Assembly (NCBI RefSeq): GCF_900605495.1
Contig: NZ_LR027603.1
Coordinates: 1,613,997 to 1,677,996, forward strand
Length of the DNA: 64,000 nucleotides
Source: Bacilliculturomica massiliensis
GTDB lineage: Bacteria; Bacillota; Clostridia; Peptostreptococcales; Anaerovoracaceae
Direction of reading: 5' to 3'
Within the stretch, counting starts at the first letter, position 1. Every line of letters begins with the position of its first letter. The position numbers and the translations under genes are program-made. This document shows positions 34,727 to 44,166 of this stretch, piece by piece. The notes below the pieces were generated by a model. The model had not been told where the DNA came from and ran no database searches. It was given only the letters and a program-made list of their open reading frames with translations.

Positions 34727-36319
34727 TTACCTCTCTCCCAGTTCCCCGTAGGGGGTGGCCGCCGGGCTGCCCTTTACGCACAGATAGTACTGAAACGCGT
34801 CGGCGTACCGGCTTTCCACGAAGGGCGAGCCCTGCCGGTCCAGCGGGAACAGCGTCAGATCCGTCGCCGCGCTGCGGGCCAGCATGGCGCTTACAGCGGG
34901 ACTCTGGCTGTAATTCACCGGCATGCTCTCCCCCGTCCTGGAATCCATGTAGAAGCAGTCGATGTAGTCGGTCATAATGCTGCACACCTTGCCGCTGGTA
35001 GGCTCGTACTCGTGATCCATGTAGGACGCCAGATTGGACAGCTGGCCGAAGGTGCCGTTGAGCAGCGTGTGGGCTCCGCCGAACATGCCGAAGCATTTCC
35101 CCATATCGTAAGCCTCAAAATAATCCCGGAAGTTTTCGTGGATGAAATTTTCCCGGACTTCATAGTCATGATCCTTATAAAATTCGATCCCCTGCTCCAC
35201 GCTGCGAAGTCCGAAGCAGAACGCCTCGTACTCATCTCCGAAATAGCTCTCGAAATCTTTCTGATTTTCCTCCAGCAGCCTGGCCGTCTCCGCCACCTGA
35301 TCTTTTGAGAGACTTTTCAGCGCCGTCTGGGCGGCCCGCACCGCCTGGGGCATTTCCTTTTTTTCATCGTACAGGGACAGCAGGTAGTTCATGCCGTTTT
35401 CAGCGTCGTGCTGTACGTCCAGTCCCACGAAGCACAATTTCCGATCCTCGGGCAGAGTCTTGTTATATTCGTACACCTTCTCATAAAACTTATAATAGTT
35501 TTTGGAATAAGCGAAGGACCCCTTTGTTCCGGAGACCATGGTCTTGATGATCGACGAGTCGCCGGTCTTGAGATAGCGGTTCAGCAGCATTGAACTGCAG
35601 AACCCGTCCTCGCTGATGATATAGCGCACGTTCTGGTGTCTGTTCAGGTATTTGATAAAGTATAGCTGAATGTCGAAATTGCTGGCCACAGCGTGCTGTT
35701 CGCCTACCAGATAGACCTTGTAAGGGTCGAGATCCGCTCCGGTCAGTTCTTCCCCGGCGCGGTCCATGTCCACAGAGATCTGGTTCTCTTTCAAATACGT
35801 TTCGAATTCCTCCAGCCACGGGGAACCGAACCAGTCGTCCCGGGTCAGACCGATGGTCCCGGTCTCAGCGTCTTTTACCGCCCGCATACCGAAAGCCTCC
35901 GCGATCACATCGATCTGCACGAAATTGTAGCCTTCTACCAGCAGCATGGGCAGATCGATCTTTTGCCCCTGTACGCAGATCTCGTAAGGAGTCGGCTCCA
36001 CTGTGCGGTCCGTGTTCTTCACGTATTCCGTCAGATCGCTCAGCCGTTGTTCACTGCCTTCGCTCTCTCCGAAGTCCATGTCGATGCGCCCGGTCTGTCC
36101 GTCGAACTGCACCGTTACATCGAAGAGGTCCGCAAAGACGTGCAGCGGCACATATACGTCGCCGTTGATCAGATAGGAAGGAAGCCGGATGGGATCGTAC
36201 TCCTCCGTAAACCTGTAGTCAGACTGCGCCAGCGTGTATGGGTCCGCGGCCATGGCCTGCGGCGCCGCAGTCAGCAGAAGGACCAGCGCTGCGATGGCGG
36301 CCAGCATTCTCTTTTTCAT
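34727..36319 (-). CDS. Secreted EreA/ChaN-like protein with an N-terminal stalk (copper-amine-oxidase-N) domain
   Basis: Start ATG 36319 with GGAGAG 6 bases upstream. 530 residues. Signal peptide 1-25 (cleavage AMA/AD). Residues ~25-170 resemble the copper amine oxidase N-terminal stalk fold (LINGDVYVPLHVFADLF, FDGQTGRIDMDFG). Residues ~190-450 resemble the erythromycin-esterase/ChaN superfamily: VYLVGEQHAVASN near 200, ISEDGF, and MFGGAHTLLNG near 420, i.e. paired Glu/His motifs. Known relatives hydrolyse macrolide lactones or bind haem. An exported stalk-anchored form is unlikely to be a resistance esterase, so a surface hydrolase of unknown substrate is a fair reading. Monocistronic. Confidence 0.72.
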   Translation of the reverse strand: MKKRMLAAIAALVLLLTAAPQAMAADPYTLAQSDYRFTEEYDPIRLPSYLINGDVYVPLHVFADLFDVTVQFDGQTGRIDMDFGESEGSEQRLSDLTEYVKNTDRTVEPTPYEICVQGQKIDLPMLLVEGYNFVQIDVIAEAFGMRAVKDAETGTIGLTRDDWFGSPWLEEFETYLKENQISVDMDRAGEELTGADLDPYKVYLVGEQHAVASNFDIQLYFIKYLNRHQNVRYIISEDGFCSSMLLNRYLKTGDSSIIKTMVSGTKGSFAYSKNYYKFYEKVYEYNKTLPEDRKLCFVGLDVQHDAENGMNYLLSLYDEKKEMPQAVRAAQTALKSLSKDQVAETARLLEENQKDFESYFGDEYEAFCFGLRSVEQGIEFYKDHDYEVRENFIHENFRDYFEAYDMGKCFGMFGGAHTLLNGTFGQLSNLASYMDHEYEPTSGKVCSIMTDYIDCFYMDSRTGESMPVNYSQSPAVSAMLARSAATDLTLFPLDRQGSPFVESRYADAFQYYLCVKGSPAATPYGELGER

Positions 36320-36394
36320 TTTATTCTCTCCGTTTATGATCTTCATCTTATGATCTTCATCCGATCCATTTTCCCTGTGGGCCGCGCCGTAACC

Positions 36395-36440
36395 AAATAC
36401 TCCTCAGCCGTCTCTCGACAGGCTGAGGAGCAATCTTTTT
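36395..36440. terminator. Terminator-like hairpin between the EreA-like and GNAT genes
   Basis: ACTCCTCAGCC pairs with GGCTGAGGAG followed by CAATCTTTTTT on the plus strand. The T run is on the plus strand although both flanking genes are on the minus strand, where only TATTTGG follows. It may still end the GNAT transcript. Confidence 0.5.
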
Positions 36441-36452
36441 TATGCGGCGTTA

Positions 36453-36935
36453 TTAGTTGACACGCATCCCGTGTTTCTTGTCGGTGCCCACATAGGCGAA
36501 ACCTACAGAATGCCAGAACAGACTGTCATCCTCGTTGGGATTCATCATGAGACTCTCATTCTTGCAGTATTCTTCGATAACGAAGTGCATGAACAGACGG
36601 CCGATCCCGCTTCTGCGATAGTTCTGCGTGATGATGAAATCTGAAATGAAATACTTGCAGTTGAGTTCAATGCCGAAATACGTGGACGCGGCCTTCTGAT
36701 ACTCCTTGTCGTCCAGATTCTGAATAACGGCAAAACCCACCGGGATCTCAGCGTCGTCATCCTTTTCGACCAGAAGCAGCACGCCCACCGGATCTGTCAT
36801 CGGCTGATAGCGCAGCGCGTCGAATCCGTCGGTGTGCTTGATGATCTTGCTTCTTCTCATTTCCATGTACTCTTCTTCATCGGCCTTCTCATAAATTTTT
36901 ACGAAATAATTTCCGTCCAATTTGTATTCTTTCAT
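36453..36935 (-). CDS. GNAT-family N-acetyltransferase
   Basis: 160 residues from ATG 36935 with CAGGAGGGA upstream. The acetyl-CoA binding motif A is seen as ISDFIITQNYRRSGIGRLFM near residue 110, following the beta strand VGFAVIQNL. GNAT enzymes transfer acetyl groups from acetyl-CoA to amines of small molecules or proteins in the cytosol; substrate unknown. The C-terminus FWHSVGFAYVG is typical of the family. It stands alone between hairpins, with no obvious partner. Confidence 0.82.
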   Translation of the reverse strand: MKEYKLDGNYFVKIYEKADEEEYMEMRRSKIIKHTDGFDALRYQPMTDPVGVLLLVEKDDDAEIPVGFAVIQNLDDKEYQKAASTYFGIELNCKYFISDFIITQNYRRSGIGRLFMHFVIEEYCKNESLMMNPNEDDSLFWHSVGFAYVGTDKKHGMRVN

Positions 36936-37069
36936 GGTCTGTCCCTCCTGATAAATATATGGGCTGTGGTTTTTTTCCACTTATCAATCATACTCGTATT
37001 AAGCGCTTTAGTCAAGAGGTTTGAAGGTCCTGCACAGAGTATGGGCGCCGCGGAGACCCGCTGTTTTCC

Positions 37070-37966
37070 TTACTCGAACAGGCTTTCCGCAAATTCTGCG
37101 GGGTCAAACTCCTTCAGATCGTCCATGCCCTCGCCCACGCCGATGAATTTGACCGGCATGGAAAACTCGTCGGAGATGGTGATCACGATGCCGCCCTTGG
37201 CCGTACCGTCCAGCTTGGTCAGCACAATGCCTGTGATCGGCGCGATCTCGCCGAATTCCTTCGTCTGAGAGATGGCGTTTTTTCCCGTAGTGGCGTCCAG
37301 CACCAGCAGCGTCTCCCGCTGGGCTTCCGGGTATTCCCGGGCGACTACCTTGTACATTTTCTCCAGCTCTGTCATGAGATTTTTCTTTGTCTGCAGACGG
37401 CCCGCCGTATCGCAGATCAGCACGTCGATCTTTCTGGCCTTGGCCGACTGAATGGCGTCGAAGATCACGGCGGAAGGATCCGCTCCCTCCTGATGCTTGA
37501 TCACATTGACTCCCAGCCGGTCTCCCCAGACCTCAAGCTGTTCGCTTGCCGCCGCCCGGAAGGTGTCCGCCGCCGCGATGAGCACGCTCTTCCCCTCTCC
37601 CTGAAAGCGGTGCGCCAGCTTGGCGATGGAAGTGGTCTTGCCCGCGCCGTTTACGCCGATCATGAGGATGATGAGGGGCGTCTCCCCGCAGATGCGGTGC
37701 TCCTCCCCTTTGTCCACCAGCTCCCGCACGATCTCCTTGATCCGATCCTTCACGCCGTCCTGATCCTTGATCCGCAGTTCCTTAATGTCCTTTCTGAGCC
37801 GCTCTGTGATCTTCATGGTGGTGTCCATTCCGATATCGGAGGTAATGAGGACCTCCTCCAGCTCGTCCAGCATATCTTCATCGATCTCGGGCCGCATGAA
37901 GATCACATCTTCGATCTTCTCCTGCAGCCTTCCGAAAAACGATTTCTTTTTCATTCCAAACGCCAT
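37070..37966 (-). CDS. ftsY: Signal recognition particle receptor FtsY
   Basis: 298 residues from ATG 37966 with GGAGG upstream. The NG domain is complete: helical N domain, P-loop [16 protein letters not shown] near residue 105, [30 protein letters not shown] and the C-terminal [14 protein letters not shown]. FtsY is the membrane-associated GTPase that receives SRP-ribosome complexes. The acidic A domain found in proteobacteria is nearly absent, as in other Firmicutes. It is the last gene of the plsX-rnc-smc-ftsY block, about 100 bases after smc. Confidence 0.97.
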   Translation of the reverse strand: MAFGMKKKSFFGRLQEKIEDVIFMRPEIDEDMLDELEEVLITSDIGMDTTMKITERLRKDIKELRIKDQDGVKDRIKEIVRELVDKGEEHRICGETPLIILMIGVNGAGKTTSIAKLAHRFQGEGKSVLIAAADTFRAAASEQLEVWGDRLGVNVIKHQEGADPSAVIFDAIQSAKARKIDVLICDTAGRLQTKKNLMTELEKMYKVVAREYPEAQRETLLVLDATTGKNAISQTKEFGEIAPITGIVLTKLDGTAKGGIVITISDEFSMPVKFIGVGEGMDDLKEFDPAEFAESLFE

Positions 37967-38092
37967 TTTTCCCTCCGTGCACCGCACCGCGTTTCAGTGC
38001 CAGTTTCTGTTGACCTTCTGTCTGCCTTCTGTCAACCTTCCGTTAATATCTATTATCGTCCCGTACCGCTCCGGCCTGCCGTTTGCGCTGAT

Positions 38093-41000
38093 TTATAATT
38101 GGATCTCATCGCCCAGCCTCAGCGAAAGCACTTTGGAAATGCCCTGTTCCGGCATCGTCACGCCGTACATGACGTCAGCGTACTCCATGGTGACTTTCTG
38201 GTGGGTGACCAGCGCAAACTGTATTTCTTTGAAATTTTTCAGATACTTTGCAAAGCGGTCGATGTTGGCCTCGTCCAGGGCCGCCTCCACTTCGTCCAGA
38301 ATACAAAACGGCGTGGGCTTCGCCTTGAGCACGGCAAACATCAGGGCGATGGCGGTCATGGTCTTCTCGCCGCCGGACATCAGATTGATGTTCTGCAGCT
38401 TTTTGCCCGGGGGCTGCGCCACGATCTCGATCCCGCACTCCAGAGGCCTGCTCTCGTCCTCCAGCCGCAGCTCCGCCATACCTCCGCCGAACAGTTCCTG
38501 AAAAGATTTCTCAAAGTTTTCCACGATCTTGTCGAAGCTCTCCTTGAAATTCAAGCGGATGGTGCGGTCCATGTCGTCGATGATCTGCTTCAGGGAATCC
38601 ATGGCGGAGAGCAGATCCGCTCTCTGCTCCGTGAGGAAATCGTAACGCTCCTTCACGGTCTCGTACTCTCTGATCGCGCCCACGTTGACGTCTCCCAGCT
38701 CTCTCATCCGGCTTTTGATCTCCCGGCTTTCCTTTGTGGCCTGAGAGAGTTGAAATTCTTTCTTTTCAAATTCCATCGCCTGGATATAGGATATCTCAAA
38801 CTCATCCCAGAGCTTTTCCTTGTACGTGTCTACCTGCGCCTCGTTCCTGGCCTTTTTCAGTTCGAGTTCGTGTTTTCTGGACTGATAGCCGAACAGCGTC
38901 TCGTCCATCTTCTCTTTTTTCTGCTCCACCTCGGAAAGGTAGCGCACGATCAGCGCTTTCTCCTCCTGGGTGCGGGCAAGCTGCTCTTCCAGCTCTCTCT
39001 TTTCTGCTTCCCGCTCTTTTCTCACCTGCGACAGGTCCGTCTCGCCGGAAAGCAGCCCTTCTTTTTCCGCCGCCAGCTCTTCCACAGCCAGCTGCTTCGC
39101 CTCCCTCTCAGAGGAAAGCTCAGCGATATACCGCTGGACCCGCTCCGCCATCTGCAGCGCGTTCTCCCGGCGGCTTTCCGCAGCGGCCACGGCCAGACGA
39201 GCCTTTGTCACTTCCTCGGAAGCCGCCGCAGACTGCTCCCTGAGTCCCGCGTGCCTGTCCGTCTCCTGGCCGATCTGCGCTTCTATTTGGCTGATCTCCG
39301 CCTGAGCGGCTCTCATGGCGTCTTCCAGTTCGCCGATCATTTTGGAAGAGGACGCTTCCTCCGCCTCAATGGACGACAGCTCGCGGTTCCATTTAGCCCG
39401 GCTGTCTTCCATGTCGGACAGCTGCCCGGTGAGCTGCCGGAGTTCGTTCTCCTTCACCATCAGACGCATCTCGGCGTCGCGGTGCAGTTTTTCCTGTTCT
39501 TCGATGGCCGCGCGCCCCGCTTCGATCCGGCGCTGAAGTTCCGCCAGCTCCTGCGCGCCGCGTCTCTGTTCGTCTTCTATCCCCAGCAGTTTTTCGCCCA
39601 GAGAAGCCGCCTCTGTCTTTCTCTCCAGCAGATTGGAGGTGCTGCTCTTCAGCGTTCCTCCGGTGATGGCGCCGCTGGCGTTGATGACCTCGCCCTCCAG
39701 CGTGACGAACCGCAGCCCGCCCGCCGCAGAGAGCTTGGACATTTTCACCGCGTTGTCCAGACCGTCCACCACGACCACACGTCCAAGCAGATATTCCATG
39801 ACGCCGCGATACTGGTCGTCAAAGGTGACGCAGTCCACGCCGTAGCCCTGAAATCCCGGTTCTCCGGACAGTCCCCTGCGGTCCTTGTCCCTGTTTCCCG
39901 CATTTTTCCGGTTCATGGTCTCCACAGGCAGGAAGGTCAGACGGCCGGCCCGATTCTTTTTCAGAGCGGCCACCGCCTCCTTGGCGCTGCGGTCGTCCTT
40001 CACCACAATATTCTGCACGGCAAACCCGAGAGCCGTCTCCACCGCCGTCTCAAATCCCCGGGGCACGGTGATCAGCTCGGCTACAACGCCGCACACCCCC
40101 TGCAGGCTGCGGTTTCTCATAATATACTTGACCGCGTTGTTGTAGCCCTCATAGGAGCTTTCCAACTCTTCAAGCAGTTTCTTTCTGGCTGAGATCTGTC
40201 CCGCTGATACGCGCAGTTCGGACAGACGCTGGGAAAGCTGCCGTTCCCGGGTCACATTTTCATTGTACTCATTCTTCCGGGCAGAGACCGACTGGGCCAC
40301 GGCGTACAGTTCCGATCGGATCCGGTCCCTTTCCGCTTTCGTCTCCTCCTGCAGCCGGTTCAGGTTTACCGAACCTTCCTCCGAAGTCCTGTTCTCGGAG
40401 AGCAGCTGTTCCTTCCGTCTGGAAAGGGTGCCTCGCAGAGCTTCCAGGCTTCCCTTTTCCGTCCGCTTCGCCCCGATGACGCCGGTGAGATCGAACAGCC
40501 TGTTCTTTTTCTGCTCCAGCTCCCGCTCCAGCGCTTCCGTTTCCCCGGTGAGCTCCAGCAGCCGGCTGTTTTTCTCCGCCAGCTCCGCAGCCAGCGCCGC
40601 CGCTTCCCCGTCCACTTCTCCTCTGGTCCGCGCAAACTCCGCCGCGTTGGCTTCTTCCTTGCGCAGCTTCTCCGTCACCGTCTCGATCTCGCTCTCAAGC
40701 CGCTCCCGATCCTTCTCGATGGAGGCCAGTTTCTCCTTCGTTACCTGACCGCGGCTTTCCAGACGGCTGATGGCCTCTGTCTCCGCCATGAGCCTGTCCC
40801 GCATGTCGATGCCGGCGTTTTCCAGTTCCTCGTTTCTCGCGCGGTTTTCCGCGATATCACGGTCCAGCGCCGTCTTGGTCTCTTTGAAATTGTCGATCTG
40901 GCTGCCAAGCTCCTGAAGCTCATCCTTTATGTACTCGTTCTTCAGTTCCACAGCCTCGATATTTTTCAGAGTAATATTGATCTCAAGGTTTTTGTACTTT

Positions 41001-41659
41001 TCTTTCAGGATCAGATATTCTGAAGCCTTTTCGCTGTCCTCGGCCAGTCCCTCGATGCGTCCCTCGATCTCCCCGATGATATCGTTGACCCGGTCCAGAT
41101 TTCCCCGGGAGGCCTCCAGCTTTCGTTCCGCCTCCGCCTTTTTGGACCGATATTTCACGATCCCCGCGGCCTCCTCGAATATCTCCCGCCGGCTCTCAGG
41201 CTTGTTGCTGACGATCTCCGCGATCTTTCCCTGACCGATAAGCGAATAGCCGTCCACCCCGATCCCCGTGTCCATGATCAGTTCCCGGATATCTCTCAGC
41301 CTGCAGGCGTTATTGTTGATGGAATACTCGCTCTCGCCGGAACGGTACATCCGTCTGGTGATGGCCACCTCTGAATAGTCGATGGGCAGCGCCCCGCTGG
41401 TATTGTCGATGACCAGCGTGACTTCGGCCATCCCTCTCGATTTCCGGTTGGCCGTGCCTGCGAAAATGACTTCCTCCATCTTTCCGCCCCGCAGCATCTT
41501 AGGACTCTGTTCTCCCAGGACCCAGCGGATGGCGTCGGAAATATTGCTCTTGCCGCTTCCGTTCGGTCCCACGATACAGGTGATCCCCTCGTGAAATTCA
41601 ATGCTTACCGGATCGGCAAAGGACTTGAAGCCTTGTATATCCAGTCGTTTAAAATACAA
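38093..41659 (-). CDS. smc: Chromosome segregation ATPase SMC
   Basis: 1188 residues, standard size. N-terminal Walker A GPNGSGKSNISDAIRW near residue 32, two long coiled-coil arms, a hinge around residues 515-660 (SLQGVCGVVAELITV; GGTLKSS), the ABC signature LMSGGEKTMTAIALMFA near 1095 and Walker B FCILDEVEAALDEAN. SMC with ScpAB compacts and separates sister chromosomes. The start follows the rnc stop by one base. An 'antisense' frame across half of it is a codon shadow. Confidence 0.98.
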   Translation of the reverse strand: MYFKRLDIQGFKSFADPVSIEFHEGITCIVGPNGSGKSNISDAIRWVLGEQSPKMLRGGKMEEVIFAGTANRKSRGMAEVTLVIDNTSGALPIDYSEVAITRRMYRSGESEYSINNNACRLRDIRELIMDTGIGVDGYSLIGQGKIAEIVSNKPESRREIFEEAAGIVKYRSKKAEAERKLEASRGNLDRVNDIIGEIEGRIEGLAEDSEKASEYLILKEKYKNLEINITLKNIEAVELKNEYIKDELQELGSQIDNFKETKTALDRDIAENRARNEELENAGIDMRDRLMAETEAISRLESRGQVTKEKLASIEKDRERLESEIETVTEKLRKEEANAAEFARTRGEVDGEAAALAAELAEKNSRLLELTGETEALERELEQKKNRLFDLTGVIGAKRTEKGSLEALRGTLSRRKEQLLSENRTSEEGSVNLNRLQEETKAERDRIRSELYAVAQSVSARKNEYNENVTRERQLSQRLSELRVSAGQISARKKLLEELESSYEGYNNAVKYIMRNRSLQGVCGVVAELITVPRGFETAVETALGFAVQNIVVKDDRSAKEAVAALKKNRAGRLTFLPVETMNRKNAGNRDKDRRGLSGEPGFQGYGVDCVTFDDQYRGVMEYLLGRVVVVDGLDNAVKMSKLSAAGGLRFVTLEGEVINASGAITGGTLKSSTSNLLERKTEAASLGEKLLGIEDEQRRGAQELAELQRRIEAGRAAIEEQEKLHRDAEMRLMVKENELRQLTGQLSDMEDSRAKWNRELSSIEAEEASSSKMIGELEDAMRAAQAEISQIEAQIGQETDRHAGLREQSAAASEEVTKARLAVAAAESRRENALQMAERVQRYIAELSSEREAKQLAVEELAAEKEGLLSGETDLSQVRKEREAEKRELEEQLARTQEEKALIVRYLSEVEQKKEKMDETLFGYQSRKHELELKKARNEAQVDTYKEKLWDEFEISYIQAMEFEKKEFQLSQATKESREIKSRMRELGDVNVGAIREYETVKERYDFLTEQRADLLSAMDSLKQIIDDMDRTIRLNFKESFDKIVENFEKSFQELFGGGMAELRLEDESRPLECGIEIVAQPPGKKLQNINLMSGGEKTMTAIALMFAVLKAKPTPFCILDEVEAALDEANIDRFAKYLKNFKEIQFALVTHQKVTMEYADVMYGVTMPEQGISKVLSLRLGDEIQL

Positions 41660-41660
41660 G

Positions 41661-42347
41661 CTACCACCTCTCCGTTTCCAGAGCGGTGCGGGCCGCGTGC
41701 TGCTCCGCCTCTTTTTTGCTGCGTCCGGTGCCGCGGCCGATCTCTTTTCCGTCTGCCAGAAGCTTTACAAAGAAGGTCTTGTCGTGATCCGGGCCTTCTT
41801 CCCTCTCGATCTCATAGTGAATGACTACCTCGCCTCTGGCCTGCAGCCGCTCCTGCAGCTCCGTCTTGTAATCTGAATACAGCTTGCCGGAGACGGCCTC
41901 CTCGATGGTGCGGTCAAACAGCCGCAGTACCAGTTCCCTGGCCTTTTCCCAGCCGCCGTCCAGATACACTGCCCCGATGACAGCCTCCATGGCGTCGGCC
42001 AGAATGGACGTCCGGTGGCGGCCGCCGCTTTGATTTTCACCCTTGCCCAGCCGCAGATAATCCCCGATATTCACGCGGACGCCGCATTCCATCAGCGAAC
42101 GCTCACAGACGATCACGGCCCGGGTCTTGGTGAGAAGCCCTTCCTCCTCGTGAGCCAGTCTGTGATACAGACATTCGCTGATGATCGCGTCAAAAAAGGC
42201 GTCGCCCAGAAATTCTAGGCGCTCGTTGTTGGCGCTGTACTCCATCTTGCTCTCGTTTATGAAGGAGCTGTGTGTCAGCGCGTGACGCAGAAGTTCCGGA
42301 TCCCGGAACTCATATCCCAGCTTTTTTGCAAATTCCAAATCATTCAC
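41661..42347 (-). CDS. rnc: Ribonuclease III
   Basis: 228 residues. The RNase III signature NNERLEFLGDAFFDAIISE is near residue 40, the second acidic site DAMEAVIGAVYLDGG near 115 and a C-terminal double-stranded RNA-binding domain (YKTELQERLQARGEVVIHYE; FFVKLLADGKEIGRGTGRSK) at 155-225. It cleaves double-stranded RNA in rRNA maturation and mRNA turnover. Its start overlaps the plsX stop by 8 bases. Confidence 0.97.
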   Translation of the reverse strand: MNDLEFAKKLGYEFRDPELLRHALTHSSFINESKMEYSANNERLEFLGDAFFDAIISECLYHRLAHEEEGLLTKTRAVIVCERSLMECGVRVNIGDYLRLGKGENQSGGRHRTSILADAMEAVIGAVYLDGGWEKARELVLRLFDRTIEEAVSGKLYSDYKTELQERLQARGEVVIHYEIEREEGPDHDKTFFVKLLADGKEIGRGTGRSKKEAEQHAARTALETERW

Positions 42348-43353
42348 TTTCCTCTATTTCCTCCAGTTCCAGAACAGACTCCTGTATGATCTGCACTACT
42401 TTATTTTCCACATAAGGGATCGCTTTCAGGATACCGTTTTTAACGGCGTCGGCATTGGACGAGCCGTGTATCTTGATAAGCGCTCCTTTTACACCCAGGA
42501 TCGGCGCTCCGCCGTAGGACGAATAGTCGAATTCCTGCTTCATTTCCGACAGCTTCCCCGACAGGAGCAGCGCCCCCATCTTCGGGACCACGCCGTCGGT
42601 AAACTTCTGCTTCATGAGCCTCAGAATGCTCCAGGCCACTCCTTCCGTCAGCTTCAGGATCGTATTGCCCACAAAACCGTCGCAGACCGTAACGTCGCAG
42701 ACCCCGGCGGGGACCTCCCGGGCCTCCACATTTCCCACGAAATTCAGATGGCTTTTTTTCAGCAGGTCGTAAGCGCTCTTGATCACCGTGGTGCCCTTGC
42801 CTTCCTCCGTCCCGATGTTCACCAGGCCCACCTTCGGCTTCTCCAGACCGAAGACCTTCTCCATATAAATGCTTCCCATAGTGGCGAACTCCAGCAGATT
42901 TCTCGGCTTGCATTCTGCGTTGGCCCCCGAATCCACCAGAAGCGTGAAGCCGCTGCCCAGGATGGGATAAGTGGAGGCGATGGCCGGCCGGTCGATCCCC
43001 GGGATCCTTCCCAGAATGAAAAGTCCTCCCGCCATGATGGCTCCCGTGTTGCCCGCGGAGAGAAGCATGTCCGCCTCCCCGTTTTTCACCAGACCGATAC
43101 CCTTGACCAGCGAGGAATCCGTCTTCGTCCGCACGGCGCGCACCGGCGCGTCGTCCCCGGTGATCACTTCCGCGGCGTGTACCACGCGGATCTGTTCTTG
43201 ATCGTACTTGTATCCCGCAAGTTCGGCCCGGATCTTTTCCTCATCGCCTACGATCAGTATCTCGTGCTTCGTCAGCTTTCCGGCTTCCACACATCCTCTG
43301 ACAATTTCCGCAGGGGCGTTGTCGCCGCCCATTCCGTCAACCGCAATTCTCAT
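42340..43353 (-). CDS. plsX: Phosphate acyltransferase PlsX
   Basis: 337 residues from ATG 43353 (MRIAVDGMGGDNAP) with GGGAGGAC upstream; the frame is open further without a ribosome site. PlsX converts acyl-ACP to acyl-phosphate for phospholipid synthesis. Conserved AVDGMGGDNAP, LLSAGNTGAIMAG near residue 95, GANAECKPRNLLEFA near 165 and CDGFVGNTILKLTEG near 225. In many Firmicutes fab genes and acpP lie between plsX and rnc; here plsX overlaps rnc directly. Confidence 0.96.
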   Translation of the reverse strand: MRIAVDGMGGDNAPAEIVRGCVEAGKLTKHEILIVGDEEKIRAELAGYKYDQEQIRVVHAAEVITGDDAPVRAVRTKTDSSLVKGIGLVKNGEADMLLSAGNTGAIMAGGLFILGRIPGIDRPAIASTYPILGSGFTLLVDSGANAECKPRNLLEFATMGSIYMEKVFGLEKPKVGLVNIGTEEGKGTTVIKSAYDLLKKSHLNFVGNVEAREVPAGVCDVTVCDGFVGNTILKLTEGVAWSILRLMKQKFTDGVVPKMGALLLSGKLSEMKQEFDYSSYGGAPILGVKGALIKIHGSSNADAVKNGILKAIPYVENKVVQIIQESVLELEEIEESE

Positions 43354-43437
43354 TTCGCAGTCCTCCCGTATATCATTTGTTCCGCCATGAAAAATCATGC
43401 GGACTTCTTTACAAAATACCGAAACTAACACCTCTAA

Positions 43438-43466
43438 AATATACCATAACACACCGTCAAATGCAA
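43438..43466 (-). promoter_or_regulatory. Sigma-70 promoter of the plsX-rnc-smc-ftsY operon
   Basis: Minus strand TTGCAT (43461-43466), 17 bases, TATATT (43438-43443) with TGG before it (extended -10); about 85 bases before the plsX start. Confidence 0.6.
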
Positions 43467-43513
43467 TTTTTTAATCTTCGACAGAGTTCGCGGGCGCCGT
43501 CCGGACCTGTACA

Positions 43514-43547
43514 CACAAAAAAAGTGACATGCCTGCGCACGTCACTC
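43514..43547 (-). terminator. Terminator overlapping the end of the SSB-like gene
   Basis: Minus strand AGTGAC...GTCACT with a 12-base loop that can itself pair (TGCGCA), followed by seven T. The stem begins inside the last codons of the gene at 43542. Confidence 0.8.
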
Positions 43548-44153
43548 TTCTATCTTCAGAACAGATACCTCGTAAGCGACCTTGACGGTCACATTCCCTT
43601 CCTCGTCTTTCTTGCGGTATTCCCGGCTCTGGATGCGCCCCGTAACGGTCAGCGCGCTTCCCACGGCCAGCCTGCCCGCATAACCGGCGTTTCTTCCCCA
43701 GGCGATACAGGGTATGTAATCCGACTTGTTGTACATGCGGTTCACCGCCAGCATGAGATCGCAGATCTCTCTTCCCAGAGGCGACATGCGCTGTACCGGG
43801 CGCTTGCAGAGAAAGCCGGAGAGAAAAACCTTATTTTCATCCTCCTCGTCCTCCCCGCACAGGCTGAACTCACGGGCGAACACCGTCACATTCAGTTTGT
43901 TTTTTCCTTCTCCCATTTCATTATAGGTACGGACCTGACCCAGCAGCCGCACTCTCGTTCCCGGAACCACATCCGCTTTCCAGATCAGCCGTTCCGAAAC
44001 GATGATCTGTATTTCATCCACGTAGCCGCTCTTCCGCTCGATACCCAGAATGAAATGGTAGAAAGTCTCGCCGTACGATTTATGGCTCTCCGTCAATTCT
44101 GAGCGGACCGTCCCCAGCAGTTCCGCGCTGTTTGTCTCAAATCCGTTTTCCAC
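43542..44153 (-). CDS. Two-OB-fold single-stranded DNA-binding-like protein
   Basis: 203 residues that fall into two similar halves: residues ~10-95 (LGTVRSELTESHKSYGETFYHFILGIER) and ~105-200 (LSGFLCKRPVQRMSPLGREICDLMLAVNR, YIPCIAWGRNAGYAGRLAVGSALTVTGRI). The second half matches the SSB OB fold (IPCIAWG, G..L.VTGRIQSREY). Such proteins are a clostridial variant of SSB/PriB-like factors; a role in DNA replication or repair is likely but untested. It lies 13 bases after the deacetylase gene. No acidic SSB tail is present, so it is probably not the main SSB. Confidence 0.78.
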   Translation of the reverse strand: MENGFETNSAELLGTVRSELTESHKSYGETFYHFILGIERKSGYVDEIQIIVSERLIWKADVVPGTRVRLLGQVRTYNEMGEGKNKLNVTVFAREFSLCGEDEEDENKVFLSGFLCKRPVQRMSPLGREICDLMLAVNRMYNKSDYIPCIAWGRNAGYAGRLAVGSALTVTGRIQSREYRKKDEEGNVTVKVAYEVSVLKIEE

Positions 44154-44166
44154 TTAATTTTCCCCC

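Noticed and set aside
36395-36440. Plus-strand gene ending at the hairpin with a plus-strand T run
   Set aside because: No plus-strand frame with a ribosome site leads into it; the preceding plus-strand gene already ends at 34698.
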